From Alphaproteobacteria bacterium (lineage in GTDB: Bacteria > Pseudomonadota > Alphaproteobacteria > Reyranellales > Reyranellaceae), in the NCBI GenBank assembly GCA_017308235.1, contig JAFKFL010000007.1, positions 248,001 to 312,000 of the forward strand: a DNA stretch of 64,000 nucleotides, given 5' to 3'. Position 1 is the stretch's first letter. Each line of letters begins with the position of its first letter. Made by a program: the position numbers and the translations under genes. This document shows, in pieces, positions 1 through 8,225 of the stretch. The notes beneath the pieces were generated by a model. That model searched no databases, had not been told where the DNA came from, and was given only the letters and a program-made list of their open reading frames with translations.

Positions 1-1563
1 GAGCTGGTCGGCGCGCCGGAAGGTCTGGTCGCCGCTCTCGCGCAGGAGCGCGATGGCCGAGCCGATCAGGAAGCCGCCGACTAGGCCGAGGAAGGCGATC
101 AGCGCCTTGGGCGGGAAGGCAGGCGCTGCGGGCGCCGCTGCGGGCGACACGAGCTTGGCGTCAGCCTGCAGGATCTGCTCTGCACCGTTGCTCTGCTTGG
201 CGCGGTTCAGCATCGCCTCGAGCAGGTTACGGTTCACGGTCGAGTCACGCTCCAGCGCATCGAGCTGGATGGACGCGTCGTTGACCGTGCCCATCTTGCT
301 CTTCAGGCGCTCGAAGTCCTGGCGCACGGCCTCGTAGCGGGCGTCGGCGGTACGCGCTTCGCGGGAGAGGCCGTCCACGGTCTTGGAGATTTCGGCCGCG
401 ATCTTGGCGCGGGCGTTGGCGACCTCGGCGCGCGCATTGATCATCGCAGGATAACGCGGCCCGTACATCGCACCCATCTCGGCCATGCGACGCTCGGCAT
501 CCGCCTCCTGCTGCTTCAAGGACGCGATCAGCGGCGACTTCAGCACGTCGGGCACGCTCTCGTTGCCGAGCCCGCTCTTGGAGAGCGACTGCGCCTCGTT
601 CAGCCGCGAGTCGGCCTCAGCCTTCGCGGTCTGGGCGGCGATCAGCTGGCTGTTGAGCTCGGTGAGCTGCTGGGCGGTGACGTTGCTGCTCGAGCTCTTG
701 TAGAGGCCGTGCGTGCGCCGGTAGTCCTCGACCGCCTGGTCGGACTTGCGCACCTGCTCGCGCAGCTCGTTGATGCGGCCCAGCAAGAACTTGTCGACCT
801 TGTCCATCGTCGCGATCTTTTCGGCGCGCTGATAGTCGAGGTAGGTCTTGGCGAGCGTATTGGCGAGCGCCGCGGCCATCTGCGGATCCTGCGAGTCGGC
901 CTTGACGCTCAGCACGTAGGAGCGGCCGAGCAGCGAGACGTCGATGTGCGACAGCAGAAGGTCGATCAGCCGGTTGTCGGCAGCGCTGAGGCCCTGGTCA
1001 GGTGCCTGACCGCCCTGCGGCGGCTTGGCATGCAGGCCGCTCATCCAGTCCTTGACGCTTTCAGGCAGCCAGGCGCTCAGGCTGAAGTTGCGCGCCCACC
1101 AGCTGGGCTTCTGCAGCTCCGGATTGAAGGTCGGGTCGGTGGCGAGGTGAAGCTTGTCGATCACCTCCTTGGCAAGTGTGCGCGACTGCAGGACGAAGCC
1201 TTCGTTCTGCACCCGCTCAGCGTCCGGGTTGGTCTCCGTGATGATCGCTTCGGCATTGAAGACGCGCGGGTTCTGCACGCCTACCTGCACACGCGCCTCG
1301 GCGACGTAGTAGGACGGAAGCGACCAGGCGACGCCAGCCGCCACGCCGCCCAGGATCACGGTACATGCCGCGATCATCCGCCGATGACGCCACAGCTTGC
1401 GCATCGTTTCGAGCAGCCCCTCGTCGGGCGCCACCGGCGGCCGAAGGATCGGCGCCGGTGCCGGCACGGGAGCAGCAACGAAACGCTCGGTGCTGGGCAC
1501 GGCCCGCAGCGACGGACGTCGCTGCGGGAGACGGGGATAATCGTCAGGCATGTGTGCAACCAT
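1..1563 (-). CDS. Exopolysaccharide chain-length/transport protein, Wzc/GumC-like (3' end cut by window)
   Basis: Read in the reverse frame, this is open from an ATG at 1563 through the window edge (at least 521 residues). It has a Pro-rich N-terminus, a membrane segment at about residues 63-83, a long periplasmic coiled-coil-rich region, and a second hydrophobic segment near the visible end. That is the Wzz/GumC topology of inner-membrane co-polymerases that control polysaccharide chain length and contact the outer-membrane export channel. The start lies 21 bp after the Wza-like gene stop, so the two are probably co-transcribed. A second in-frame ATG at 1551 is an alternative start. Whether a C-terminal tyrosine kinase domain follows cannot be seen. 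Confidence 0.85.
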   Translation of the reverse strand, partial: MVAHMPDDYPRLPQRRPSLRAVPSTERFVAAPVPAPAPILRPPVAPDEGLLETMRKLWRHRRMIAACTVILGGVAAGVAWSLPSYYVAEARVQVGVQNPRVFNAEAIITETNPDAERVQNEGFVLQSRTLAKEVIDKLHLATDPTFNPELQKPSWWARNFSLSAWLPESVKDWMSGLHAKPPQGGQAPDQGLSAADNRLIDLLLSHIDVSLLGRSYVLSVKADSQDPQMAAALANTLAKTYLDYQRAEKIATMDKVDKFLLGRINELREQVRKSDQAVEDYRRTHGLYKSSSSNVTAQQLTELNSQLIAAQTAKAEADSRLNEAQSLSKSGLGNESVPDVLKSPLIASLKQQEADAERRMAEMGAMYGPRYPAMINARAEVANARAKIAAEISKTVDGLSREARTADARYEAVRQDFERLKSKMGTVNDASIQLDALERDSTVNRNLLEAMLNRAKQSNGAEQILQADAKLVSPAAAPAAPAFPPKALIAFLGLVGGFLIGSAIALLRESGDQTFRRADQL

Positions 1564-1584
1564 TGGTAAAAAGCGCTTCCGCGC

Positions 1585-2220
1585 CTAGAAATAGCGCTCG
1601 CGAACGATGACAGTGTCGCCAGGCTGGATATCGCTTTCCTGGCTCGCGGACACGCGCACGATCTGACCGTTCACGCGACGCTTGATGTAGAAGTTCGCCA
1701 TGTTGGCGCGATAGGTCGCGCCGCCGGCCGTGGCGACTGCCTCAAGCAGCGTCAGGTCGGTGACGAACGGATAGCTGCCGGGCTTCTGCACTTCACCGAC
1801 AACGTAGAAGGGCCGACGAGTCGACACTTCGACGCTGACGCTCGGGTTGTGCATGTAGGCCGGGTCGAGCTTGTTGGCGATGGCCTGCTGCAGGTCGCGC
1901 GGGGTCATGCCGTTGGCGTCGACGTTGCCGATCAGCGGGAAGGCCAGGATGCCGTTGCCGTCGAGCTGGAACTCGCCGGTGAGGTTGGGCTGGCCGAACA
2001 CGATGATGCGTGTGCGGTCGTTGGGGCCCAGCCGATAATCAGCGGCCGAGTTGCGCGCGCCGGTCCCATTCGGGGCGAGGCTCAGGCTGCCGGCCGCCGC
2101 CGAGTTGTCCGGAACGATCGGCGTCGGATCGTTGGTGCCGCAGGCGCCAAGCGCCAGCGTCGCTGCGGCGATGGCGCAGCCGCGCAGCAGCGTGGTGGTG
2201 GATAGAGAAATAGCCGACAT
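1585..2220 (-). CDS. Polysaccharide export outer-membrane lipoprotein, Wza/GumB-like
   Basis: This 211-residue protein has a type II signal peptide ending in a lipobox (LGAC, Cys27). A poly-export domain follows (DYRLGPNDR from about residue 54) and then an SLBB-like segment (FYVVGEVQKPGSYPF). The family forms the outer-membrane channel for capsule or exopolysaccharide. The start was set at 2220 because GGAGGT lies 8 nt upstream; the reading frame extends further but without an RBS. It sits directly upstream of the Wzc/GumC-like gene, the usual partner, so the pair forms the trans-envelope exporter. It is short compared with E. coli Wza and resembles the GumB size class. Confidence 0.9.
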   Translation of the reverse strand: MSAISLSTTTLLRGCAIAAATLALGACGTNDPTPIVPDNSAAAGSLSLAPNGTGARNSAADYRLGPNDRTRIIVFGQPNLTGEFQLDGNGILAFPLIGNVDANGMTPRDLQQAIANKLDPAYMHNPSVSVEVSTRRPFYVVGEVQKPGSYPFVTDLTLLEAVATAGGATYRANMANFYIKRRVNGQIVRVSASQESDIQPGDTVIVRERYF

Positions 2221-2308
2221 AGTCTTACCTCCAGGAGAGAACGGACGAGATACTAGAAACCCTAGACGCACGGTGGATGAATCGTTGTGACCAATCCGGG
2301 ACACTCGA

Positions 2309-3778
2309 TTAGACGCGCCCGTAGGTATCTTCGATACGCACGATATCGTCCTCGCCGAGATAGGGTCCCGATTGCACCTCGATCAGCTGCAACGGCACCT
2401 TCCCCGGGTTTTCAAGCCGGTGTTCGGTGCCAATCGGGATATAGACGGATTCGTTCTCGCGCACGAGCATGCGCTCCTCGCCGCGCTGCACCATGGCGGT
2501 CCCGTGGACCACGACCCAGTGCTCCGCGCGGTGGTAATGTTTCTGCAGGCTGAGCTTGGCGCCCGGTTTTACGGTGATTCGCTTCACCTGGAAGCGCTCC
2601 CCGGCATCGACCGTGCGGTAATTGCCCCAGGGGCGATACCCCGTGATGTGCCGGTCGGGCTCGGGACGGTTGCTCTTGCGGAGCATCGTCACCAGGCCCG
2701 AGACCTTGGTCGCCGAATCGGCGTCGGCCACCAGTACGGCGTCGTCGGTGGCGACCACGACCACGTTGTCGAGGCCGACCGCGGCGACCAGCTTGCCTTC
2801 AGAGCGGATGTAAGAATTCTTCACATCCTGGGCGAGCACGTCGCCGTGCAGGACGTTGCCGTCGCCGTCGGCGCGACCGATGCCCCGCAGGGCATGCCAG
2901 GACCCGACGTCGTTCCAGGCCATGTCGACCGGCACCACGGCGGCCCGCGCCGTGTGCTCCATCACCGCATGGTCGATCGAGAGCGACGGCGCCTCGGCGA
3001 AAGCGGTACCTCCCAGGCGGAAGAAGGTGAGGTCTTCCTTGCCTGACCGGATGGCGCGCTCGCAGCAGTCGAGCATCGCCGGATTGATGCGGCCGAGCTC
3101 GTCGATGTAGGACCGCGCGGACAGCAGGAAGATGCCGCTGTTCCAGTAGAAGGCGCCGCTCGCCAGGAAGCGCTCGGCGGTGGCGCGATCGGGCTTCTCG
3201 ACGAAACGGTCGACTTCCAGCACGCCCTCGGCGCCAGTGAGCGAGGCGGTGGCGTGAATGTAGCCGTATCCGGTGTCGGGATGGGTCGGCTTGACGCCGA
3301 AGGTGACGAGGTGGCCGGCCTGGGCGGCGGCCAGGCCCTGCATGACCGCGCGATGAAAGGCGGCGGGATCGGCGATGGCGTGGTCGGACGGCTGCACCAG
3401 CATCAGCGCATCCGGATCGTGCCTCAGCAGCCAGAGAGCGGCGACGGCGATCGCGGGACCGGTGTTGCGGGCATGCGGCTCGAGCAGGATGGCCTGCGGT
3501 GCGATGCTCACCTGACGAAGCTGATCTTCGACCAGGAAGCGATGCTCTTCGTTGCAGATCAGAAGCGGCGCGGCGAAACCGACATCACTCAGATTGCGCG
3601 CTGCGGTTTCCTGCAGAAGGGTGCGTTCGGTGACGAGCGGCAGGAGCTGCTTGGGATACGCGGCGCGCGAGAGCGGCCACAGGCGCGTGCCAGAGCCACC
3701 CGAAAGGATCACAGGGTGAATCTGCGCCGTGCCTTGCTGCTGAAATTTCGCGAGTCCGGTATCTGTAAGTGCGTCCAT
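2309..3778 (-). CDS. manC: Mannose-1-phosphate guanylyltransferase / mannose-6-phosphate isomerase
   Basis: The 489-residue protein has the nucleotidyltransferase signature GGSGTRLWPLSR at about residues 27-38 and the FVEKPD motif. Its C-terminal type II phosphomannose isomerase cupin holds RPWGNYR and QKHYHRAEHWVVV. The family makes GDP-mannose from mannose-1-phosphate and interconverts fructose-6-P and mannose-6-P. Length and two-domain order match the XanB/AlgA/ManC family. It lies 88 bp upstream of the polysaccharide exporter genes on the same strand, which suggests it supplies GDP-mannose (or GDP-fucose/rhamnose precursors) for that polymer. Confidence 0.95.
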   Translation of the reverse strand: MDALTDTGLAKFQQQGTAQIHPVILSGGSGTRLWPLSRAAYPKQLLPLVTERTLLQETAARNLSDVGFAAPLLICNEEHRFLVEDQLRQVSIAPQAILLEPHARNTGPAIAVAALWLLRHDPDALMLVQPSDHAIADPAAFHRAVMQGLAAAQAGHLVTFGVKPTHPDTGYGYIHATASLTGAEGVLEVDRFVEKPDRATAERFLASGAFYWNSGIFLLSARSYIDELGRINPAMLDCCERAIRSGKEDLTFFRLGGTAFAEAPSLSIDHAVMEHTARAAVVPVDMAWNDVGSWHALRGIGRADGDGNVLHGDVLAQDVKNSYIRSEGKLVAAVGLDNVVVVATDDAVLVADADSATKVSGLVTMLRKSNRPEPDRHITGYRPWGNYRTVDAGERFQVKRITVKPGAKLSLQKHYHRAEHWVVVHGTAMVQRGEERMLVRENESVYIPIGTEHRLENPGKVPLQLIEVQSGPYLGEDDIVRIEDTYGRV

Positions 3779-3822
3779 GGCGCGAAGCTATGGACCACAG
3801 CCTATCGCGGCCAGTGATCAAA

Positions 3823-3838
3823 TTGTGCTTTGCACTAA
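3823..3838. promoter_or_regulatory. Imperfect palindrome upstream of manC
   Basis: TTGTGCTTTGCACTAA is an imperfect inverted repeat in the only AT-rich stretch between the histidine kinase gene and manC, about 45 bp before the manC start. It may be an operator or promoter element. No regulator can be assigned, and chance occurrence is possible. Confidence 0.25.
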
Positions 3839-3860
3839 TGACTTTTTCGTATCTTCCGTA

Positions 3861-5510
3861 TCACTCGCCATTGCGTGGCAACACGATGGCAATCGCCAAA
3901 CCGCCGCCGATTCGATTGGTGGCACGCACCTGTCCGCCGAGTGCCTCGATGTTGCGTCTCACCATCCAGAGACCAAGGCCAGAATGTGGCTGCCGCTCGC
4001 CATCGGCGCGGTTGGGCCGTGACGAGAAGTAGCGTTCGAAGATGCGCTCGATCTTGTCGTCGGGAATGCCCGGTCCTTCATCGTCGACCTGCAGCTCGAC
4101 CCAGCGATGGCCTTGCGTGAGCGTGAGCACGATGGTGCCGCCGCGCGGCGAGAAGCTGGTCGCGTTTTCCAGCACATTCTGGAGCACGATCTCGAGCATG
4201 CCCTTGGCCGCCTGCACCCACACATCGTCGTCGAGCCGGCGGATCAGGCGGATGTCGTTAGCGGCCATGATCTCGCGGAAATTGAGCGTCGCCTCGCCCA
4301 CGATCTGGGTGAGGTTGGTGGGCACGCGTGGCGCCTCGATCAGGTCGGCGGTGTTGGTATCGAAGCGCTGGGCGGCGACCACGAGGCCGAGCAGTCGCGC
4401 CAGCGAGGAATCGATGATCTCGAGGGCGCGCCGCGCCCGCGTGTCCTCCTGAGGCACCGAGCGGCGCACCGGGCTCAGCGACGACTGGATGGCGGCGATG
4501 GGTGTCTTGAGCGAGTGCGCGTTGTCTTCGGCCGACTGGCGGATTTCCTGCGACAGGCGTTTGAGGTCGAGCACCAACTTGTCGAAGCCACGCGCCACGC
4601 TCGCGAGCTCGGGCACGACGTTGCGCTGGCTGAAGGCATAGTCGCCGATGCGGCCCTGGCCGATTTCGTTGGCGACGTCGCGGAAGCGGCGCAAGCTCAA
4701 CCAGATGCTCACGGCGGCCAGCACCGCAAGCACGGCCAGCACAAGATAGATGATCGCCGCCACGCGCACCGCGCGCGTCTCCCAATAGGGCCGGCCGATC
4801 GAGGTGTTGAGGAATTCCGACGTGGTGTGCGTTGAGGTCAGTACCCAGCAGCCGTTCTTGGCCTTGATGGGAATGATCGAGGTCAGAAGCTCGACCTTGC
4901 CGTTGGGCTGGGTGTAGCGGATCTCGTCCGAGGTCTCCCACATGCAGGCCTCGCCCAGCCGCCTCAGGATGCCACGGTGGGCGAGCTCTTCGAGTTCGGG
5001 CGCCACTTCGTCGGGCCGGATCGCCGGCGAGGAGGCCACGAAGTAGAAGCCGACGGCCGCCTGCTCCTGTCCCGGTTGGGCCAGCGGCTGGAGCATCAGC
5101 TTCAGCACCGTTCCGTCGCTGGTGTACTTGGCCAGTTCGTCGTTCAGTGCGGTGTCGGCGGGCGCCTCGGTCTTGCGCAGCACCGGCGCCAATGCATATC
5201 CGATCAGTTTGCTGCGATCCTGGATGGCGCGGGTGACGAGGTCACGCATCTGTCGGTCGGCACTCTCGAACTGACCATAGAGAACGATGGGAAGGGCGAT
5301 GAAAATGCCGACAAGAGCAACGAGCTTGAGGGTAAGGGACGCGCCGAACTGGCGCGCGGTGTCACGCCAGTTACGCCGCGGAAGCCGAGGTGCCTCCCCA
5401 GCGGTAACCGAATGAGGGGTAGTTCTCGATGGCGTCGAAGTTGGAATCGACGAGTCGGAACTTGTTTCGTATTCGCTTGATCGATGAACGGACATTGGTT
5501 CTATAGCCAT
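3861..5510 (-). CDS. Sensor histidine kinase, ChvG/ExoS-like
   Basis: This 549-residue membrane kinase has one membrane segment at about residues 60-80 and a second near 255-275. Between them lies a periplasmic sensor, followed by a HAMP-like linker. The H-box reads NAHSLKTPIA, and the N-box (NVLENATSFS), G1 (DDEGPGIP), F (FERYF) and G2 (GLGLWMV) motifs are intact. The start at 5510 is chosen for GGGGAG 9 nt upstream, so the gene begins about 140 bp inside the response-regulator gene. Such an overlap implies translational coupling. With the adjacent regulator it forms a complete two-component pair next to exopolysaccharide genes, as ExoS/ChvI does in rhizobia. That regulatory link is inference. 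Confidence 0.88.
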   Translation of the reverse strand: MAIEPMSVHRSSEYETSSDSSIPTSTPSRTTPHSVTAGEAPRLPRRNWRDTARQFGASLTLKLVALVGIFIALPIVLYGQFESADRQMRDLVTRAIQDRSKLIGYALAPVLRKTEAPADTALNDELAKYTSDGTVLKLMLQPLAQPGQEQAAVGFYFVASSPAIRPDEVAPELEELAHRGILRRLGEACMWETSDEIRYTQPNGKVELLTSIIPIKAKNGCWVLTSTHTTSEFLNTSIGRPYWETRAVRVAAIIYLVLAVLAVLAAVSIWLSLRRFRDVANEIGQGRIGDYAFSQRNVVPELASVARGFDKLVLDLKRLSQEIRQSAEDNAHSLKTPIAAIQSSLSPVRRSVPQEDTRARRALEIIDSSLARLLGLVVAAQRFDTNTADLIEAPRVPTNLTQIVGEATLNFREIMAANDIRLIRRLDDDVWVQAAKGMLEIVLQNVLENATSFSPRGGTIVLTLTQGHRWVELQVDDEGPGIPDDKIERIFERYFSSRPNRADGERQPHSGLGLWMVRRNIEALGGQVRATNRIGGGLAIAIVLPRNGE

Positions 5511-6186
5511 GTTCGCCGCTCCCCGCGATGAAGCCGACGTGATGCATGCAGTCGTAGACTGCACGATAGGTCACGTGGCTCCCGATATTCGACGCGAGCA
5601 GCCGCACGATGTTAAACTCGGTTAGTGTTAAATTGACGTCTGCGTTATCCCAAAATGCGCGGCTGACCCGTGGCTTCAGCATCAGACGACCGCAATGAAG
5701 CGTCTCGTCGACCGTGAGTTCGCGCGGCCGCTTGGACGATTCTACTATAAGACGTAGGCGTTTGGCGAGAATTGGCACGCCGCGTGCCTTATCGACGAAA
5801 TCGAGCGCACCGCGATCAAAGGCCATATTTTCATGGGTCGGCGAAGTACGGCCGGTCAGAAAAACGACCGGCATCAGGATGCCCTCGCGCCGCAGCCGCG
5901 GCAGCAGGTCGATCCCGGCCAGCGACGGTAACCCCCAATCGAGCACGATCACATCGGCTGTCATATTACCTTCAGCAGCCGACGCCAGCATGGCGGTACC
6001 GTCGGCGAAGCAAGTGACATCGAAGCCGAGATCCATCAGCTCGGCCGAGGCGGCCTCGCGGAAATCGTCGTCGTCGTCGACAAGGATGAGGCGAACGCGC
6101 TCCTCGGCCGCGGCGTCATCCGCCGGATTGGCCGTGGGCCCTGAGCTGGGCCAGGCAGGCGCGATTTCCTTCATCGGTGTTGTCAT
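5371..6186 (-). CDS. DNA-binding response regulator, ChvI-like OmpR/PhoB family
   Basis: The receiver domain holds the acidic cluster DDDDD, the phospho-acceptor Asp in VLDWGLP, the conserved Thr of FLTGR and Lys of VDKARG. A C-terminal winged helix follows (RTNVRSSIKRIRNKF ... FGYRWGG), close in form to ChvI. The length is 271 residues from the ATG at 6186. An upstream ATG at 6234 would overlap the preceding lipoprotein gene further. The 3' end overlaps the kinase gene start. All residues needed for phosphotransfer are present. Confidence 0.9.
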   Translation of the reverse strand: MTTPMKEIAPAWPSSGPTANPADDAAAEERVRLILVDDDDDFREAASAELMDLGFDVTCFADGTAMLASAAEGNMTADVIVLDWGLPSLAGIDLLPRLRREGILMPVVFLTGRTSPTHENMAFDRGALDFVDKARGVPILAKRLRLIVESSKRPRELTVDETLHCGRLMLKPRVSRAFWDNADVNLTLTEFNIVRLLASNIGSHVTYRAVYDCMHHVGFIAGSGEHGYRTNVRSSIKRIRNKFRLVDSNFDAIENYPSFGYRWGGTSASAA

Positions 6187-6628
6187 TGCTCTTAACCTCG
6201 TAAGCAAGAGTTCCGAATTGGCGCGTCTGGACATCCGGATAGAGCTGGACGTCCAGCGAGCAGGTGCCGTTGCGGTAACGCCAGGTCTTTCCGGGCGCGC
6301 GTTCCTCCACTGTCGTGGGCGGGCCGAACAGCGCCCGCACCTCGTTCTCGCTCTTGCCGATTAGGTTCACTGGCGGGGGGGCGACACTGTCCTTCGGCGG
6401 TTCGGCTTTTGCCTCCTCCGTGGCCGACGGGGTGGCCACGGCAGAGGTCTGGGTTGCCGGTGTGGGCTTGGGGGTTGTCCGCGTTGCTGCACGCTGGGAA
6501 TGCGGCTTGGACGGATCAGAAGAGACGAGACGGCTGAGATCGCCCCGTGCGCTGCGGGCCACGTCACAGCCCGACAGAAGCAACAAGCCAACCATCAGGG
6601 TCTGTACGCACAGACTCTTACCTGTCAT
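6116..6628 (-). CDS. Small lipoprotein of unknown function, SmpA/BamE-like fold possible
   Basis: The 170-residue product starts at 6628, with GGGGAAAGAG upstream. It has a lipoprotein signal peptide ending LLLLSGC, then a Pro/Thr/Ala-rich linker to about residue 90. A compact C-terminal domain follows, containing LIGKSENEVRALFGPPTT and WRYRNGTCSLDVQLY. The G-x-S-x-x-x-V-x-x-x-FG-x-P pattern recalls the SmpA/OmlA-type fold of outer-membrane lipoproteins; this is a resemblance, not an assignment. The 3' end overlaps the response-regulator gene by 71 bp, so it belongs to the same operon and could be an envelope input to the two-component system. Confidence 0.75.
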   Translation of the reverse strand: MTGKSLCVQTLMVGLLLLSGCDVARSARGDLSRLVSSDPSKPHSQRAATRTTPKPTPATQTSAVATPSATEEAKAEPPKDSVAPPPVNLIGKSENEVRALFGPPTTVEERAPGKTWRYRNGTCSLDVQLYPDVQTRQFGTLAYEVKSNDNTDEGNRACLAQLRAHGQSGG

Positions 6629-6893
6629 CCAACCGCTCTTTCCCCACATACCCCGCCACCCCGGGCAACGCTGGCAATAGCCATACGGTTGCAGGCTCGT
6701 GAAGTGCAAGCCAACACGCCGCAGGCCAAAGTCAGGCTCTCGGTCTTCGAAGTCTTCCCTCAATGTTGCGCTGCGGCAACACTTTGGCCGTGGAACTTAA
6801 GGCTATCACAAAAAGGCCACGGATTCTTCCACTGTATCTGCAAGAACTACACTTGACGCAATTCCGCCAAAGTGTCTGCACCCGACCGCCATA

Positions 6894-7490
6894 TTAGGCG
6901 GGAAGCTCATAGCCAATGGCCGATTCGGCCTCGATCGTGCGCTGTACCGCCGGCCTCTGCATCATTTTTTCATAATGCGCGAAGAGATGCCCGAATGTTC
7001 CCGGTGCCGGGTTGAGCGACTTGGACATGCGCCAGAACAGCCGGAACAGGTGGATATCGACGATCGAGTAGGCGCCCAGCACCCAGTCGCCGTCGGCGAG
7101 CGCCTGTCCAAGTCGGTGATCGGCGATCTGCCAGACCTGCTGGGCATGCTCGAGGCCCTGACGCCGCGCCGGATGGAGCGTGGAGGCGATGAACGACATC
7201 CACGACACGGCCTGCGCCTGCGCTTCGTCGTCAGCCGGCAGGAGCTTCGCCTCGGGATGGCGCTTGGCGAGATAGAAGAGACAGCCCGCAACCTCGGTGA
7301 GCGGCCGGCCGTCGATCAGGAGCGTCGGCACCTTGCCCGCTGGATTGATGGCGAGGAAGGCGGGCGAGCGTGTCTCGTTGCGCGCGAAGGAAAGCGACCG
7401 CACCTCGAACGGCACGCCGACCTCGTGCAGCGCGATATGCACCGCCATCGAGCTGCTGCCGGGCGAAAGATAAAGCACGAGCGATGTCAT
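6894..7490 (-). CDS. Glutathione S-transferase family protein
   Basis: The 198-residue protein has an N-terminal thioredoxin-like domain (LYLSPGSSSMAVHIALHEVG, then INPAGKVPTLLIDG with the cis-Pro loop, then LTEVAGCLFYLA). An all-helical C-terminal domain follows. Size and motif order match cytosolic GSTs such as the GstA type. The start is set at 7490 because homology begins there; upstream sequence in frame runs into an intergenic palindrome. The substrate is unknown. Confidence 0.88.
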   Translation of the reverse strand: MTSLVLYLSPGSSSMAVHIALHEVGVPFEVRSLSFARNETRSPAFLAINPAGKVPTLLIDGRPLTEVAGCLFYLAKRHPEAKLLPADDEAQAQAVSWMSFIASTLHPARRQGLEHAQQVWQIADHRLGQALADGDWVLGAYSIVDIHLFRLFWRMSKSLNPAPGTFGHLFAHYEKMMQRPAVQRTIEAESAIGYELPA

Positions 7491-7520
7491 GGAAGTTCTC
7501 TGTTGGCGGGTCCGTACCGA

Positions 7521-7629
7521 CCTCATCCTGAGGAGCGCGCGCAGCGCGCGTCTCGAAGGATGGGAAACAAAAGCGGTGTTGCCTTCCACCCTTCGAGACG
7601 CGGCCCACGGCCGCTCCTCAGGGTGAGGG
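7521..7629. repeat. Intergenic palindromic repeat (CCTCATCCTGAGGAG family)
   Basis: Two arms face each other. The left arm (7521-7563) contains CCTCATCCTGAGGAGC and GCGTCTCGAAGGATG. The right arm (7588-7629) contains the inverted counterparts CCCTTCGAGACGC and GCTCCTCAGGGTGAGG. Each arm also holds a short inner hairpin. This arrangement is a common interspersed REP/REPIN-like unit in Bradyrhizobium- and Reyranella-type genomes. It lies between the GST and VOC genes, which are on the same strand, and could stabilise or terminate transcripts. Confidence 0.8.
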
Positions 7630-7652
7630 ATTTTTGTCGATGCAGGTCCCGG

Positions 7653-8213
7653 CTACGGCCGGCGCAAAAGTTCTTCTTCAGCGACGCCCGCCTCATAGTC
7701 GGCGGCCATCTTGTCGGCATCGAACAGGACGCCGATCGGATTCTGCGCGAACGGCGCGCTGTGGAAATAGCCTGCCGCTTCCTCTTTGGTGCGGAAGGCA
7801 TCGACCTGCAGCTCGACCTGATTGCCGTCGGGATCCTTGTAATACATCGACACGGTCGGGCCGTGATTGATCGTGCGCACCGGCACGATGCCCTCGACTT
7901 TCAGGCGCCGATAGGTCGCGAGGAGCTGGCCGAGATCGGCGAAGGTGTAGGCGACATGCGCGAGGCCCCAGGCATCGTCGGGCGCCTTCTTGAGATCCGG
8001 CATCTGGATGAAGGCGACGCGATGATGTTCGTCATCGTAGGTGACGAACGAGATGAAGTCGTTCTCGAACACCAGGTGGGCTGCGAGGACGGTGCAGTAC
8101 CAGTCCACCAGCGCCTGCTTGTTGGCCGTACGCAGCACGAAGTGCGCGAACAGCGACGGTGTGATCGGCTTGCTATCGAGCGGCCGGCGAAGCCGGTCGG
8201 CGTTGGAGTCCAT
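7653..8213 (-). CDS. VOC family protein (BphC/glyoxalase-like)
   Basis: The 186-residue protein carries vicinal-oxygen-chelate repeats: FAHFVLRTANKQALVDWYCTVL at the N-terminus, GLAHVAYTF in the middle, and MYYKDPDGNQVELQVD at the C-terminus. The His and Glu in these motifs are the usual metal ligands. The start at 8213 has GGAGGCG upstream. It lies 12 bp downstream of the fosmidomycin-resistance-like MFS gene on the same strand, so the two are likely co-transcribed. The form suggests an extradiol dioxygenase- or fosfomycin-thiol-transferase-like enzyme; the substrate is unknown. Confidence 0.85.
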   Translation of the reverse strand: MDSNADRLRRPLDSKPITPSLFAHFVLRTANKQALVDWYCTVLAAHLVFENDFISFVTYDDEHHRVAFIQMPDLKKAPDDAWGLAHVAYTFADLGQLLATYRRLKVEGIVPVRTINHGPTVSMYYKDPDGNQVELQVDAFRTKEEAAGYFHSAPFAQNPIGVLFDADKMAADYEAGVAEEELLRRP

Positions 8214-8225
8214 GTAGCGCCTCCA

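Noticed and set aside
709..1569. Long plus-strand ORF of 286 codons
   Set aside because: It is antisense to the Wzc/GumC-like gene, has low-complexity Arg/Ala/His-rich translation typical of GC-rich shadow frames, and no RBS or domain.
7521..7629. CRISPR or tandem-repeat reading of the facing arms
   Set aside because: There are only two inverted arms with no spacer array; it is a palindromic interspersed repeat.
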